The notes beneath the pieces are model-generated. The model did no database searches, was not told the origin of the DNA, and worked only from the letters and a program-made list of their open reading frames with translations. Shown here piece after piece: positions 32,331-41,751 of a stretch of DNA of 58,109 nucleotides (its first letter is position 1; each line of letters opens with the position of its first letter). Source of the stretch: Actinacidiphila oryziradicis (GTDB lineage: Bacteria; Actinomycetota; Actinomycetes; Streptomycetales; Streptomycetaceae); assembly GCF_005047355.1 (NCBI RefSeq), contig NZ_SUMC01000052.1, positions 1-58,109 of the forward strand. The letters run 5' to 3'. The position numbers and the translations under genes are program-made.

Positions 32331-35300
32331 TCACCACTGCCGCGGCGGCAGCCCGGGACGCCGCCGGTCCGGCCGGTCGGAAAGGTCGGGCGGGGTCGAC
32401 GCGGGGTGCTGCTCCAGCAGATTCAGTGCCGTACGGACCGCCACCGCAAGCTGCGTGTTGCGGCCTTCCGCCCAGTCCAACGGCGTGCGAAGAGATGGGA
32501 TGTCGGGGTCGACGCCGTGGTTCTCGACGCCCCAGCCGTACTCATTGAACCAGGCCGCGTTCATCGGCACCGTAATGACGGAGCCGTCGCCGAGCCGGTG
32601 ACGGCCGGTCATGCCGACAACGCCGCCCCAGGTGCGCGATCCCACCACCGGCCCGAGGCCGAGGAGTTTGAAGGCCGCGGCGATCATGTCCCCGTCCGAG
32701 GAGGTCGCTTCGTCCGCGAGGGCGACGAGCGGCCCGCGCGGTGCGTCGCTGGCGTAGGAGACGGGCTGGGCGTTGCGGGTATGGTCCCACCCCAGAATCG
32801 TGCGGCTGAGCTTCTCGATGACGAGTTCGCTGATGTTGCCGCCCGCGTTGCCCCGTACATCCACGATGAGCGCCTCGTATGTGACCTCCATCCGCAGGTC
32901 GCGGTTGAACTGGGCCCAGCCGGAGCCGCCCATGTCCGGGATGTGCAGATAGCCGCACCGGTGGCGGCTCAACTCCCTTACGACGGAGCGCCGCTTGGCG
33001 ACCCAGTCCTGGTAGCGCAGCGGCCGCTCGTCGATCAGCGGCACCACCGCCACCCGGCGCGGCGGGCCCTGGCCCCCCGGAGGGAGGAAGGTCAGCTCGA
33101 CGGTCGTGCCGCCGGCACCGGCGAGCAGCGGGTACGGGCCTGTCACGGGGTCCACCCGGCGGCCGTCGACATGGGTGAGGACCGCGCCCTCGCGGATGCC
33201 GGTGCCGGCCAGCGGCGAGCGGGCCTTGGAGTCGGAGGACTCGCCGGGCAGGACCCGCCGCACGATCCAGGTGCCCTCTTGGGTGCGGACGAAGTTGGTG
33301 CCGAGCAGCCCGATCGGCCGCTGGTAGTGCGGTGGGCCCTCATTGCGGCGGGCCGGGGCGACATACGCGTGCGAGGTGCCGAGTTCGCCGAGCACTTCAC
33401 GCAGCAGGTCCGCGAACTCGTCCGGGGACGCGACCCGTTCGACCAGCGGCCGGTACTGGTCGAGGACGGCGTCCCAGTCGATGCCGCACAGGTCCGGCGC
33501 CCAGAAGTAGTCACGGATGATGCGGCCGGCCTCGGCGTAGGACTGCCGCCACTCGGCGGCCGGGTCCGCCTCGTGGAGGACGCGTCGCATGTCGACGTAG
33601 ACCGTCGAATCGGCGTCGCCGGGCTCGGTGGCGGGGACCACCGTCAGATCGCCGTCGTCGAAGACGACCAGACGGGCGCCGTTGCCGCTGACCGCGTACC
33701 AGTCCATGTGGTGGATCAGCTCGGTCTCCTTGGCCTTGGCGAGGTTGAAGTATTCGAGCGACGGGCGGGAGGACGGGTCGGTCGGATTGGCGAACGTCTC
33801 GCCCAGCGCCCCCGCGATCGGCCACCGCAGCCACACCAGCCCGCCGCGCACCGGCTCCAGCGAGGAGTACTTCGACGCCGGTACGGGGAACGCGGTGACC
33901 CGGCTCGCCAGCCCCTCGGCCTCGACGACCACCGGCCCTTCCCCCAGGCCGTCCGCGTCGAATCCGCCGGCCGCCGGGCGGCCCTCGACGGGCAGCGCGA
34001 AGGGCGAGGGGGTCGCGGAGTTGAGCGGTACGAGATAGGGACGGCAGCCCAGCGGGAAGGAGAGGTCGCCGGTGTGGACGTCGTACACCGGGTCGAAGCC
34101 GCGCCAGGAGAGGAAGGCGAGATAGCGGCCGTCGTCGGTGAAGACCGGCTGCTCGTCCTCGAACCGGCCGTTGGTTATGTCGATGATCGTTCCGTCCGCC
34201 AGCTTCGCGATCTTGATCTGCCGCAACGACCGCCCGATCCATGGATGCGACCACGCGATCCACGCCGAGTCCGGAGAGAACGACAGGTCCCGCACCGGCC
34301 CGTTGATCGAAATGATCAGCTCGGTGACCGTGCCCGCCGCGTCCGGCTCGGTGTTCACCAGCAACAGCCGCCCGTCGTTCGCGGCCACCGCCAGCGTCGC
34401 GCCGTCCGGCGACGAGACCAGCTCATGCACCCGGCCCAGCTCGCCGCAGGCCAGCCGCCGCCCGCCGCTGCCGCACGGCGGACGCGGCTGCGGTGCGGCG
34501 TCCGCAACGGCGTCGGCGTCCAGTGCCTGGGGCTGGGCCTGTCCCAGGGGACGGCCCGGGAGATCGGCGATCTCGATCGCGTCCTCGCCCTCGGCGTCCG
34601 TGACGAAGGCGATACGGCCCGTCGTGCCCAGCATCGTCGGCAGCCGCACCCGTGCCCCCGGCTCGTCGGCGATCGTACGGGCCGGGCCGTCCCGGTGCGT
34701 CAGCCAGTACAGGCTGCCGCGTACGCAGACCGCGCTGGCCCGCCCCGTGAGGTCGCAGGCCAGCGAGTCGAGATGGGACGCCGCAGGCACCTGGTACGGG
34801 CGGCGGCCGGTACGCGGGCCGGCCAGGCGGACGTCGAGGCGGCGCGGCCCGGCGGCGAAGTCGGCGAGCCGGTCGTGCAGCCACACTTCGCCGGCGCACT
34901 GGTAGACGACCCGGGCGCCGTCCGTCGCGGCGTTGCGGGCGTAGAAATCGGCATGGTCGGTATGGCGCCGCAGATCCTTGCCGTCCGGCAGACAGGAGTA
35001 CAGATTCCCGATGCCCTCGTGGTCGGACAGGAACGCGATCCGCTCGTCCACGAACATCGGCGACTCCAGATGCCCGTTCAGCTCCGGCAGCAGTCTCTCC
35101 CAGCCGCCGGCATCGCCGTGCAGCCACAGCCGCCCCGTCGCCCCGCCCCGGTACCGCTTCCACGCGTGCGGCTCGTGCGGCGGCGTCCCGGTGAGCAGCA
35201 ACGTACGGCGCACCCCCTCGGCACTGTCCCGCACAGCGATGTCGGAGGCCGGCCCCCACGGCAACCGCCGGCCCGGGCCGCCCTCCGCCGGGACGCTGTA

Positions 35301-35666
35301 CGCGTGCGCGTAGTGCGAGAACGGCTGCCCGTGCGAGGACACCGCCAGGATCTGCCCGTCCGGACTCCACGAGCGGACCCGCGCGTCCGGGCTGCCCCAG
35401 TACGTCAGCCGCCGCGCCGGGCCGCCTTCCACCGGGGCCAGGTAGATCTCCGGATCGAGGCTGCGCCACCCCGTGAACGCGATCGCCGTCCCGTCCGGCG
35501 AAAACCGCGGCTGCCCCACCTTGGTCCGGTCGGCGGTCAGCCGCCACGCCCGGCCCGGCCCGAGCGGCGCCACCCACACGTCGTCCTCGGCGACGAAGGA
35601 CACCAGATCGCCGTGGAGGTGCGGATACCGGAGGTATGCCTCGCGTGCGTCGCTCACTCCTCCCAT
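32331..35666 (-). CDS. Tricorn-type protease
   Basis: This protein of about 1111 aa has the tricorn architecture: two beta-propellers (repeats such as PRFSPDGTAIAFTGW and LSFSPDSAWIAWSHP), a PDZ domain (around GIREGAVLTHVDGRRV) and a C-terminal S41-like peptidase. The serine region DEATSSDGDM near residue 990 and His in LGTSHAYV fit the catalytic site. It would trim peptides made by the proteasome or other proteases in the cytoplasm. The start is uncertain: an ATG at 35666 is chosen, a GTG at 35657 is possible. An SDR gene lies 30 bases upstream on the same strand. Confidence 0.88.
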   Translation of the reverse strand: MGGVSDAREAYLRYPHLHGDLVSFVAEDDVWVAPLGPGRAWRLTADRTKVGQPRFSPDGTAIAFTGWRSLDPEIYLAPVEGGPARRLTYWGSPDARVRSWSPDGQILAVSSHGQPFSHYAHAYSVPAEGGPGRRLPWGPASDIAVRDSAEGVRRTLLLTGTPPHEPHAWKRYRGGATGRLWLHGDAGGWERLLPELNGHLESPMFVDERIAFLSDHEGIGNLYSCLPDGKDLRRHTDHADFYARNAATDGARVVYQCAGEVWLHDRLADFAAGPRRLDVRLAGPRTGRRPYQVPAASHLDSLACDLTGRASAVCVRGSLYWLTHRDGPARTIADEPGARVRLPTMLGTTGRIAFVTDAEGEDAIEIADLPGRPLGQAQPQALDADAVADAAPQPRPPCGSGGRRLACGELGRVHELVSSPDGATLAVAANDGRLLLVNTEPDAAGTVTELIISINGPVRDLSFSPDSAWIAWSHPWIGRSLRQIKIAKLADGTIIDITNGRFEDEQPVFTDDGRYLAFLSWRGFDPVYDVHTGDLSFPLGCRPYLVPLNSATPSPFALPVEGRPAAGGFDADGLGEGPVVVEAEGLASRVTAFPVPASKYSSLEPVRGGLVWLRWPIAGALGETFANPTDPSSRPSLEYFNLAKAKETELIHHMDWYAVSGNGARLVVFDDGDLTVVPATEPGDADSTVYVDMRRVLHEADPAAEWRQSYAEAGRIIRDYFWAPDLCGIDWDAVLDQYRPLVERVASPDEFADLLREVLGELGTSHAYVAPARRNEGPPHYQRPIGLLGTNFVRTQEGTWIVRRVLPGESSDSKARSPLAGTGIREGAVLTHVDGRRVDPVTGPYPLLAGAGGTTVELTFLPPGGQGPPRRVAVVPLIDERPLRYQDWVAKRRSVVRELSRHRCGYLHIPDMGGSGWAQFNRDLRMEVTYEALIVDVRGNAGGNISELVIEKLSRTILGWDHTRNAQPVSYASDAPRGPLVALADEATSSDGDMIAAAFKLLGLGPVVGSRTWGGVVGMTGRHRLGDGSVITVPMNAAWFNEYGWGVENHGVDPDIPSLRTPLDWAEGRNTQLAVAVRTALNLLEQHPASTPPDLSDRPDRRRPGLPPRQW

Positions 35667-35696
35667 GCTTCGGGGCGTGGCGGGCACGGGCAACTT

Positions 35697-36467
35697 TTAG
35701 CGCCGGAAGCCCAAGTGGCTGATGAGGATGCCGCCGTCGACAGGGAGCGTGACGCCGGTGATCCACGAGGCGTCGGCGGAGGCGAGGAAGAGCACAGCGG
35801 CGGCGATGTCCTCGGGCTCGCCGACGCGGCCGAGGGGGTAGAGGGGGGCGATATGGCCGAGGTCGTCCTCGCGACCGGCCCAGGCGGCGGTACGGACCGT
35901 GCCCGGGGCGATCAGGTTGACGCGGACGCCACGGGGGGCGGCATGGACGGCGAGCGTGCGGGTGAGAGACGCGAGGCCGGCCTTCGCGGCGCTGTAGGCG
36001 TGGCAGCCGAAGTCGTGCTCGCCGTTGACGGAGCCGATGTTGACGATGGCGCCCCGGCGGTCGGGAGCGACGGCCAGATGGGGCAGCGCGGCGCGGGCGC
36101 ATCGCATGGCGCCGGTGAGGGTGATGTCGATGTCCTGGTGCCAGAGGTCGTCGGGCTGGTCCTCGAAGAGCGGGGCGTCGGCGTGGCATGAATAGGCGTT
36201 GTTGACCAGGACGTCGAGGGAGCCGAAGCGGTCGGCGGCGTGGGCGACGGCGGCCTCGACCGCCGCCCGGTCGCCGATGTCGCAGGCCAGCCCCTCGGCG
36301 TTGCCGCCGGTGCCGCGAATTTCGGCGGCGGTCCGCTCCGCGTGGTCCCCGTCGAGGTCGGTGACGAGGACCGCGGCGCCCTCGGCCGCGAAGCGGCGGG
36401 CGGTGGCGGCGCCGATGCCCTGCGCGGCGCCGGTGATGAGCACTCCGTATCCGTCGAACCGTCGCAT
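35697..36467 (-). CDS. Short-chain dehydrogenase/reductase
   Basis: This 256-aa classical SDR has TGAAQGIG (residues 12-19), NNAYS in place of NNAG, Ser146, Tyr158 and Lys162 (YSAAK). The C-terminal LPVDGGILISHLGF is standard. It oxidises or reduces a secondary alcohol of unknown identity. It precedes tricorn on the same strand, probably as one transcript. It is divergent from a KstD-like flavoprotein across a small operator-like repeat. Confidence 0.85.
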   Translation of the reverse strand: MRRFDGYGVLITGAAQGIGAATARRFAAEGAAVLVTDLDGDHAERTAAEIRGTGGNAEGLACDIGDRAAVEAAVAHAADRFGSLDVLVNNAYSCHADAPLFEDQPDDLWHQDIDITLTGAMRCARAALPHLAVAPDRRGAIVNIGSVNGEHDFGCHAYSAAKAGLASLTRTLAVHAAPRGVRVNLIAPGTVRTAAWAGREDDLGHIAPLYPLGRVGEPEDIAAAVLFLASADASWITGVTLPVDGGILISHLGFRR

Positions 36468-36491
36468 CGTTCTCCCGGTACTCTCGCCTAC

Positions 36492-36510
36492 CTACCGGTC
36501 AGTACCGTAG
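36492..36510. promoter_or_regulatory. Operator-like inverted repeat between divergent genes
   Basis: CTACCGGTCAGTACCGTAG contains CTA(C)CGG and CCGTAG half-sites around TCAGTA. This resembles TetR/AcrR-family sites of the ACCGGTCAGTA type. It lies in the 81-base gap between the SDR-tricorn unit and the flavoprotein gene and could control both. The regulator is not encoded nearby. Confidence 0.45.
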
Positions 36511-36548
36511 CGTGCCCCTCACTCGCCGCTGAAGAGAAGGGCACCTCT

Positions 36549-38204
36549 ATGGCGCTGGACGCAGACGTCATCGTCGTCGGAGCAGGACTCGCCGGGCTGG
36601 TCGCCACGGCCGAGCTGGCCGACGCGGGCCGCAAGGTGATCCTGCTGGACCAGGAGCCGGAGGCATCGCTCGGCGGGCAGGCGTTCTGGTCGTTCGGCGG
36701 TCTGTTCCTCGTCAACTCGCCCGAGCAGCGGCGGATGCGTATCAAGGACAGCCATGACCTCGCCCTCCAGGACTGGATGGGCACCGCGGGCTTCGACCGC
36801 GAGGAGGACAAGTGGCCGCGCCGCTGGGCCGAGGCGTACGTCGACTTCGCCACGGGCGAGAAGCGCGGCTGGCTGCACGCCCAGGGCATCCGCTTCTTCC
36901 CCGTTGTCGGCTGGGCGGAGCGCGGCGGCTTCCTCGCCACCGGCCCCGGCAACTCCGTGCCGCGCTTCCACATCACCTGGGGTACCGGCCCCGGCGTCAT
37001 AGCCCCGTTCGTCCGCCGGGTCCGCGAGGCCGTGGCGCGCGGGCGGGTGGAGCTGCGCTTCCGGCACCGGGTGACCGGCCTGGTGGCGACCGGCGACACG
37101 GTCGAGGGCGTGGCGGGCGAGGTACTGGTGCCCAGCGACGCCCAGCGGGGGCAGGCGAGTTCGCGGGAGATCGCCTCGGAGTTCCAGCTCACCGCCCAAG
37201 CGGTAGTCATCACCTCCGGCGGCATCGGCGGCAACCACGACCTCGTACGGAAGCAGTGGCCGCAGCGCCTGGGCAAGGCCCCGGAGAAGCTGCTCTCCGG
37301 CGTTCCGGCGCATGTGGACGGCCTGATGCTCGGGGTCGCCGAGCGGGCGGGCGCCAACCTGATCAACGGCGACCGGATGTGGCACTACACCGAGGGCATC
37401 GAGAACTGGAACCCGATCTGGGCCAGGCACGGCATCCGGATCCTGCCCGGCCCGTCCTCGCTCTGGCTGGACGCCACCGGAAAGCGGCTGCCGGTGCCGC
37501 TCTTCCCCGGGTTCGACACCCTCGGCACGCTTGAGCACATCCTGACGACCGGGTACGAGTACACCTGGTTCGTCCTCACCCAGAAGATCATCGAGAAGGA
37601 GTTCGCGCTCTCCGGCTCCGAGCAGAACCCGGACCTCACCGGCAAGAGCGTCCGCGAGGTCCTCAAGCGCGCGCTGCCGGGCGCGCCCGGCCCGGTGGAG
37701 GCCTTCAAGGAGCACGGCGCTGACTTCGTGGTCGAACGGGACCTCTCCGCGCTTGTGCGCGGCATGAACGCCATCACCAAGGACGCCCTCATCGACGAGA
37801 CCGCCCTGCGCCGCGAGATCGAGGCCCGCGACCGCGAGATCGCGAATACCTTCACGAAGGATCTGCAGGTCACCGCCATTCGCGGGGCCCGCAACTTCAT
37901 CGGCGACAAGCTCATCCGCACCGCCGCCCCGCACCGCGTCCTGGACCCGAAGGCGGGCCCGCTCATCGCCGTACGGCTGAACATCCTGACCCGCAAATCG
38001 CTCGGGGGACTGGAGACCGATCTGGACGCGCGGGTGCTGCGGGCCGGCGGAGAGCCGCTGGCCGGGGTATACGCGGCGGGGGAGGCGGCCGGGTTCGGCG
38101 GCGGCGGGGTGCATGGATACCGGTCGCTGGAGGGCACGTTCCTCGGCGGCTGCATCTTCTCCGGCCGCACGGCGGGGCGTGCGGCGGCGGCGGCCACGGC
38201 GTAG
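36549..38204 (+). CDS. FAD-binding dehydrogenase (KstD-like / fumarate reductase type)
   Basis: This 551-aa flavoprotein begins with the FAD site DVIVVGAGLAGLVATAEL and carries the GGQAFWSFGGLFLVNSPEQ loop typical of actinobacterial FAD-binding dehydrogenases related to 3-ketosteroid delta-1-dehydrogenase. The C-terminal FGGGGVHGYRSLEGTFLGGC matches the second FAD-binding region. It may introduce double bonds in a steroid or carboxylate ring. There is no signal peptide, so it acts in the cytoplasm. Confidence 0.85.
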   Translation: MALDADVIVVGAGLAGLVATAELADAGRKVILLDQEPEASLGGQAFWSFGGLFLVNSPEQRRMRIKDSHDLALQDWMGTAGFDREEDKWPRRWAEAYVDFATGEKRGWLHAQGIRFFPVVGWAERGGFLATGPGNSVPRFHITWGTGPGVIAPFVRRVREAVARGRVELRFRHRVTGLVATGDTVEGVAGEVLVPSDAQRGQASSREIASEFQLTAQAVVITSGGIGGNHDLVRKQWPQRLGKAPEKLLSGVPAHVDGLMLGVAERAGANLINGDRMWHYTEGIENWNPIWARHGIRILPGPSSLWLDATGKRLPVPLFPGFDTLGTLEHILTTGYEYTWFVLTQKIIEKEFALSGSEQNPDLTGKSVREVLKRALPGAPGPVEAFKEHGADFVVERDLSALVRGMNAITKDALIDETALRREIEARDREIANTFTKDLQVTAIRGARNFIGDKLIRTAAPHRVLDPKAGPLIAVRLNILTRKSLGGLETDLDARVLRAGGEPLAGVYAAGEAAGFGGGGVHGYRSLEGTFLGGCIFSGRTAGRAAAAATA

Positions 38205-38377
38205 GGGGTCGCCTGCGGCGGGCTTCAGGGCTGCTGCGGGGCCCTAGGCCCGGGTAAACCCAAGGCGAAGCCCCGGCAACCACCCAGCCCGTCCGGCGTT
38301 TGAAAACCTGGGGTCTGGGGCCTGGGGCAAAGCCCCAGTTTCGGAAGGGGCGGGGAGGGGAAAGCGCGCCGCAGGCG
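38205..38377. repeat. Intergenic repeats after the flavoprotein gene
   Basis: A family B repeat copy lies at 38284-38307 (CCAGCCCGTCCGGCGTTTG then AAAACC). Inverted GGGGC/GCCCC-rich pieces around 38308-38350 (TGGGGC...GCCCCA) can form a terminator for the convergent genes. No gene is present. Confidence 0.55.
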
Positions 38378-39565
38378 TCAGAGGCAAGACCGCACCGCCC
38401 TGACCAGGGCCTGGGCCCGCGGGTCCGCGGTGACGTTCTTCTGCATACCGTTGGTGACGTAGCCGAAGCCAATGCCCGACTCGGGATCGGCGAAGCCGAG
38501 AGAACCGCCGCGCCCGGGGTGCCCGAAGGAACCCGGAGCCAGGAACGGCGAGGACGGGCTGTGGAGCATGTAGCCGAGGCCGAAGCGGGTCGTGACGACC
38601 AGCACCCGGTCCGGGCCCTCCGATTCGACGGTGCGGGCCGCCGTGAGCGTGGCAGGGGCGAAAAGCTTCCGCCCGGGGCCCTCCACGTCGCCGACCAGCG
38701 CCGCGTAGAAGCGGGCGAGTGAGCGGGCCGAGGCGATTCCGGCGGCGGCGGGCAACTGGGCGGCGCGGTAGGCCGGGGAGTTCTCGTCGGGGTGCGGGGT
38801 GATCGCCGCGAAGGCGCGCCGGGTGAGTGACCCTTGGTCGGCGTAAGCGGCGGTGACGGAACGCTTGGGGCGGGCGCGTGGTCCATGGGCGGACGCACCG
38901 GCAGGGGCGACCGGGGGTTCCACGGGGGCGATGCGGCCGGTGCGGTGGGCCTGGTCGGCGGGGATGCCGACCCAGAGGTCGAGGCCGCCGAGGGGGCGGG
39001 CAATCTCCTCGGCGATGTAACGCCCGACGGTGCGGCCGGTGGCGCGCAGCACAAGCTCCGCGATCAGCCAGCTGTACGTATGGGCGTGGTAGCCGTGGCC
39101 GTCACCGGGGGTCCAGAAGGGGGCCTGGACGGCGAGCGCGTGGGGACCGGAGACGCCGTCGACGGCCTCGGCGGGGGTGAGGGGGGTGTCGAGGGCGGGG
39201 ACGGCTGCGCGGTGGGCGAGAGCGTGCCGCAGGGTGGCGCGTTCCTTGCCGTTGGCCTTGAACTCGGGCCAGTAATGGGCGATGGGAGCGTCCAGATCCA
39301 GCTGGCCGCGCTGGTGCAGGAGGAGCAGGCAGGCGGCGGCGACGCCTTTGGTGGCGGAGCGCACGATCTGCACGGTGTCCTCGGCCCAGGCCGGGCCGGA
39401 CGGCGCGTCGGCGTCGCGGGCGCCGCCCCACAGGTCGACGACCTTGCGGCCGTGACGGTACAGCGCGACCGCCGCGCCCAGCTCTACCCGCTCGTCGAAG
39501 TTGCGCCGGAACGCGTCCCGGACCGGCTCGAAGCCGTCCTCTACCGTGCCGTGGACGTCCACCAC
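38378..39565 (-). CDS. Serine hydrolase (beta-lactamase/class C esterase family)
   Basis: This 395-aa protein (GTG at 39565, with GGGGGGAG eight bases upstream) has the class C-like Ser-x-x-Lys motif in IVRSATKG, Tyr in HAHTYSW and His-x-Gly in GHPGRGG. It lacks a signal peptide, so it is more likely a cytoplasmic esterase or peptidase than a secreted beta-lactamase. An upstream GTG at 39601 is possible. It ends in an intergenic repeat-rich region. Confidence 0.8.
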   Translation of the reverse strand: MVDVHGTVEDGFEPVRDAFRRNFDERVELGAAVALYRHGRKVVDLWGGARDADAPSGPAWAEDTVQIVRSATKGVAAACLLLLHQRGQLDLDAPIAHYWPEFKANGKERATLRHALAHRAAVPALDTPLTPAEAVDGVSGPHALAVQAPFWTPGDGHGYHAHTYSWLIAELVLRATGRTVGRYIAEEIARPLGGLDLWVGIPADQAHRTGRIAPVEPPVAPAGASAHGPRARPKRSVTAAYADQGSLTRRAFAAITPHPDENSPAYRAAQLPAAAGIASARSLARFYAALVGDVEGPGRKLFAPATLTAARTVESEGPDRVLVVTTRFGLGYMLHSPSSPFLAPGSFGHPGRGGSLGFADPESGIGFGYVTNGMQKNVTADPRAQALVRAVRSCL

Positions 39566-40362
39566 TGGTCGTACTCCCCCCGCACTGCCCGCATCCGTCA
39601 CACCATGGTGCACCGGTCGCCCACGGTGACGTCTCCGGGGGCCGTGACGTCTGCGTAAACCCTGCCCTCGCCGGGCCGGCCGGGGCGGCGCCGGGTGCTT
39701 TTGGTGCCCTGCGCCGTTGTGCGGGGGCGTCTGTTCGGTGGGTGGGTCGGTGTCGCCTCCGGGGTGACTCTCCCCCAACCTTCGGCCGGGAGGTGCCCCC
39801 CCGACAGTGTTGCCAGCACCCCCTGTACCATGCGCCATCGCCACCGGCATACGGCGACAAAGTCTGCGGGGACACCCCTGCACCGCCCCCTCCGGCCGGT
39901 AGGGCGACTACGGTGCGTGGTTCCTTGGGTCCAAACCACCGGGTGCGGGGCGTTGGTTTTACGGTCTCCGCCACGAGCGGCCGTAACGCGCCCATGCGGC
40001 CGGGAGGGGACGCGCCGGGGTGTCCCCGCAGGGGACGAGCGCATGCACCCCGGGTGAGTCTGTTGCGGACCCGCACGCGCGAGCTCCGAGGAGATCACCC
40101 CACAGCGGCCCCGACCCCGACCACGGATATGGCGTGGCGGCACGCACGACCACCCAGCCCGTCCGGCGTTTGAGGACGCGCGGCAACCCTGGCAGACGGA
40201 ACGCAACCGTGCCGGCACGCACGACAACCCAGCCTGTCCGGCGCTTGAGGACGGAGCGGCAACCATCGCAGAGGGGGCGGAACCGGCACCCCCGGCAGAC
40301 GGGGCGGAACCGGCACCCCGGCAGACGGGCAACCCTGCCGTGCCGGTCCGGCCGGACAAACG
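39566..40362. repeat. 800-base gene-free interval rich in dispersed repeats
   Basis: This interval holds an inverted copy of repeat family A (about 39700-39850) and two family B copies (40154-40178 and 40231-40254), each preceded by a GCACGCACGAC-ACCCAGCC unit. Short direct units (GGGCGGAACCGGCACC, GGCAGACGGG) lie around 40270-40330. Both neighbours are on the minus strand. No credible gene was found on either strand. Confidence 0.65.
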
Positions 40363-41670
40363 TCAGCTCCGGGGGGATTGAATGTGGTTGGGGTGGACGC
40401 GATGGTAGCCGCGCTTGTCGTAGAAGCGGGTGATGCCGAATCCCAGGACCAGGGCGACCGCCAATCCCACCCCGAGCATGATCCAGGCACGCTGAAGGCC
40501 CGCGTCGGCCCGCGCGTCGAAGTAGATGATCGCGCGCGTGCCCCCGCCGATCTGCCGCATGGGCTCGAACAGGGCCAGCACCCGGTAGAAGCCGGGCAGC
40601 GCCTCCAGGGGGACCGTGGCACCGGCCGAGGGGATGGACAGCGCGACGAAGAAGAACATGCTGATCACCTGGCCCAAGCCGCCGAAAGCAGCCAGGATGG
40701 TCTGCGCGCTGATGCCCACCACCGCGCTGGCGCAGACCGCGAACACCCACAGCTGGAGCAGGTGCGGCAGGTCCAGTCTGATGATCACGGCCGTGGCCAG
40801 CACGATGGCGCTGGAGGTGACCATGGACAGGGCCGCCGACATCACCATCTTGATGACCAGTGTCTGGGTCCGGTTGATCAGCAACGGCGACCTCATGCGC
40901 CTCTTGGGCCCCAGCTCGCTCGGGGCGTAGCCCAGAGCAGCGTCCACGCTGTTGCTGACGATGTTCGCGCCCAGGAAGCCGGACAGCACGAACAGCAGCG
41001 TCAAGTAGAAGGCCGTGAGCCCCAGGCCGGTGCGCGCACCGATGCGGTGTCCCGGCGCGGTGGTCGAGGCGATCGGGTTGCCGAGCAGCATCAGCTGCGC
41101 AGGGGTGGGTTGCGCGCCCGTGGCCCGCAACTGCGCCTTGAGGTCCGCGCCGACCTTCTGCGAGGAGACGCGCAGGGCCTGCTGCTCGACGCCCGTGGCC
41201 AGGGAAGAGGCCAGACTCCCCGCGCCCGGATTCGTCAGCAGCGTCACCTGGGGGTGGCGGACGCCCGTGGCGGCGGCTGCCCGCGCCGGGGTGGCGATGA
41301 TGGCCTGCAGGGACGAGGAGAAGTCCCGGGGGACATCGATGCCGCCGTAAACCCGGCCCGAGTCGAAGGCGTCCTTGGCCGCGGCGGGACTCATGATCCG
41401 CCAGGACACGCGCCGGCCGGGATCCGGCGCTGTGGCGACGGCCTGGACGAATTGCTTTCCCCATGGCCCGGTGTCGTGGTTGATCAGCGCGATCGGCAGG
41501 TGACGCATCGAGCCCTGGGGGTCGGCGATCCCCCCGGTATAGACGAGTGAGAGAACGAAGGAGACCAGAGTCACCAGCACCGAGGGGAACACCCACACCG
41601 GCCACTTGCCCAGGATCTGCCGCGCAGTGATCCTGCGGGGATCTTGCTGGGTGCTCTGCTCGCCGGACAT
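40363..41670 (-). CDS. DUF3533/YhgE-like membrane protein
   Basis: This 435-aa protein has an N-terminal membrane segment (WVFPSVLVTLVSFVLSLVY), a long extracytoplasmic domain with LPIALINHDTGPWG, and five C-terminal segments. This resembles YhgE/Pip and ABC-2-type permeases (DUF3533 family). Such proteins export or help move an envelope compound or a phage-receptor/ESX substrate; its partner ATPase is not visible. Start at MSGEQSTQQD (41670) is chosen; four codons upstream is another ATG. Confidence 0.78.
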   Translation of the reverse strand: MSGEQSTQQDPRRITARQILGKWPVWVFPSVLVTLVSFVLSLVYTGGIADPQGSMRHLPIALINHDTGPWGKQFVQAVATAPDPGRRVSWRIMSPAAAKDAFDSGRVYGGIDVPRDFSSSLQAIIATPARAAAATGVRHPQVTLLTNPGAGSLASSLATGVEQQALRVSSQKVGADLKAQLRATGAQPTPAQLMLLGNPIASTTAPGHRIGARTGLGLTAFYLTLLFVLSGFLGANIVSNSVDAALGYAPSELGPKRRMRSPLLINRTQTLVIKMVMSAALSMVTSSAIVLATAVIIRLDLPHLLQLWVFAVCASAVVGISAQTILAAFGGLGQVISMFFFVALSIPSAGATVPLEALPGFYRVLALFEPMRQIGGGTRAIIYFDARADAGLQRAWIMLGVGLAVALVLGFGITRFYDKRGYHRVHPNHIQSPRS

Positions 41671-41751
41671 GCGTCCATGCAAGCACGCGAGTGGGACGAA
41701 TGCCCTGATTCTGGCGGCGTCGCACCGTGGGGCGCCCTGCCGGGCGGGCTC

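Noticed and set aside
32406..36191. Frame of over 1,200 codons opposite tricorn protease
   Set aside because: Same G+C effect; low-complexity translation and full overlap with clear tricorn domains.
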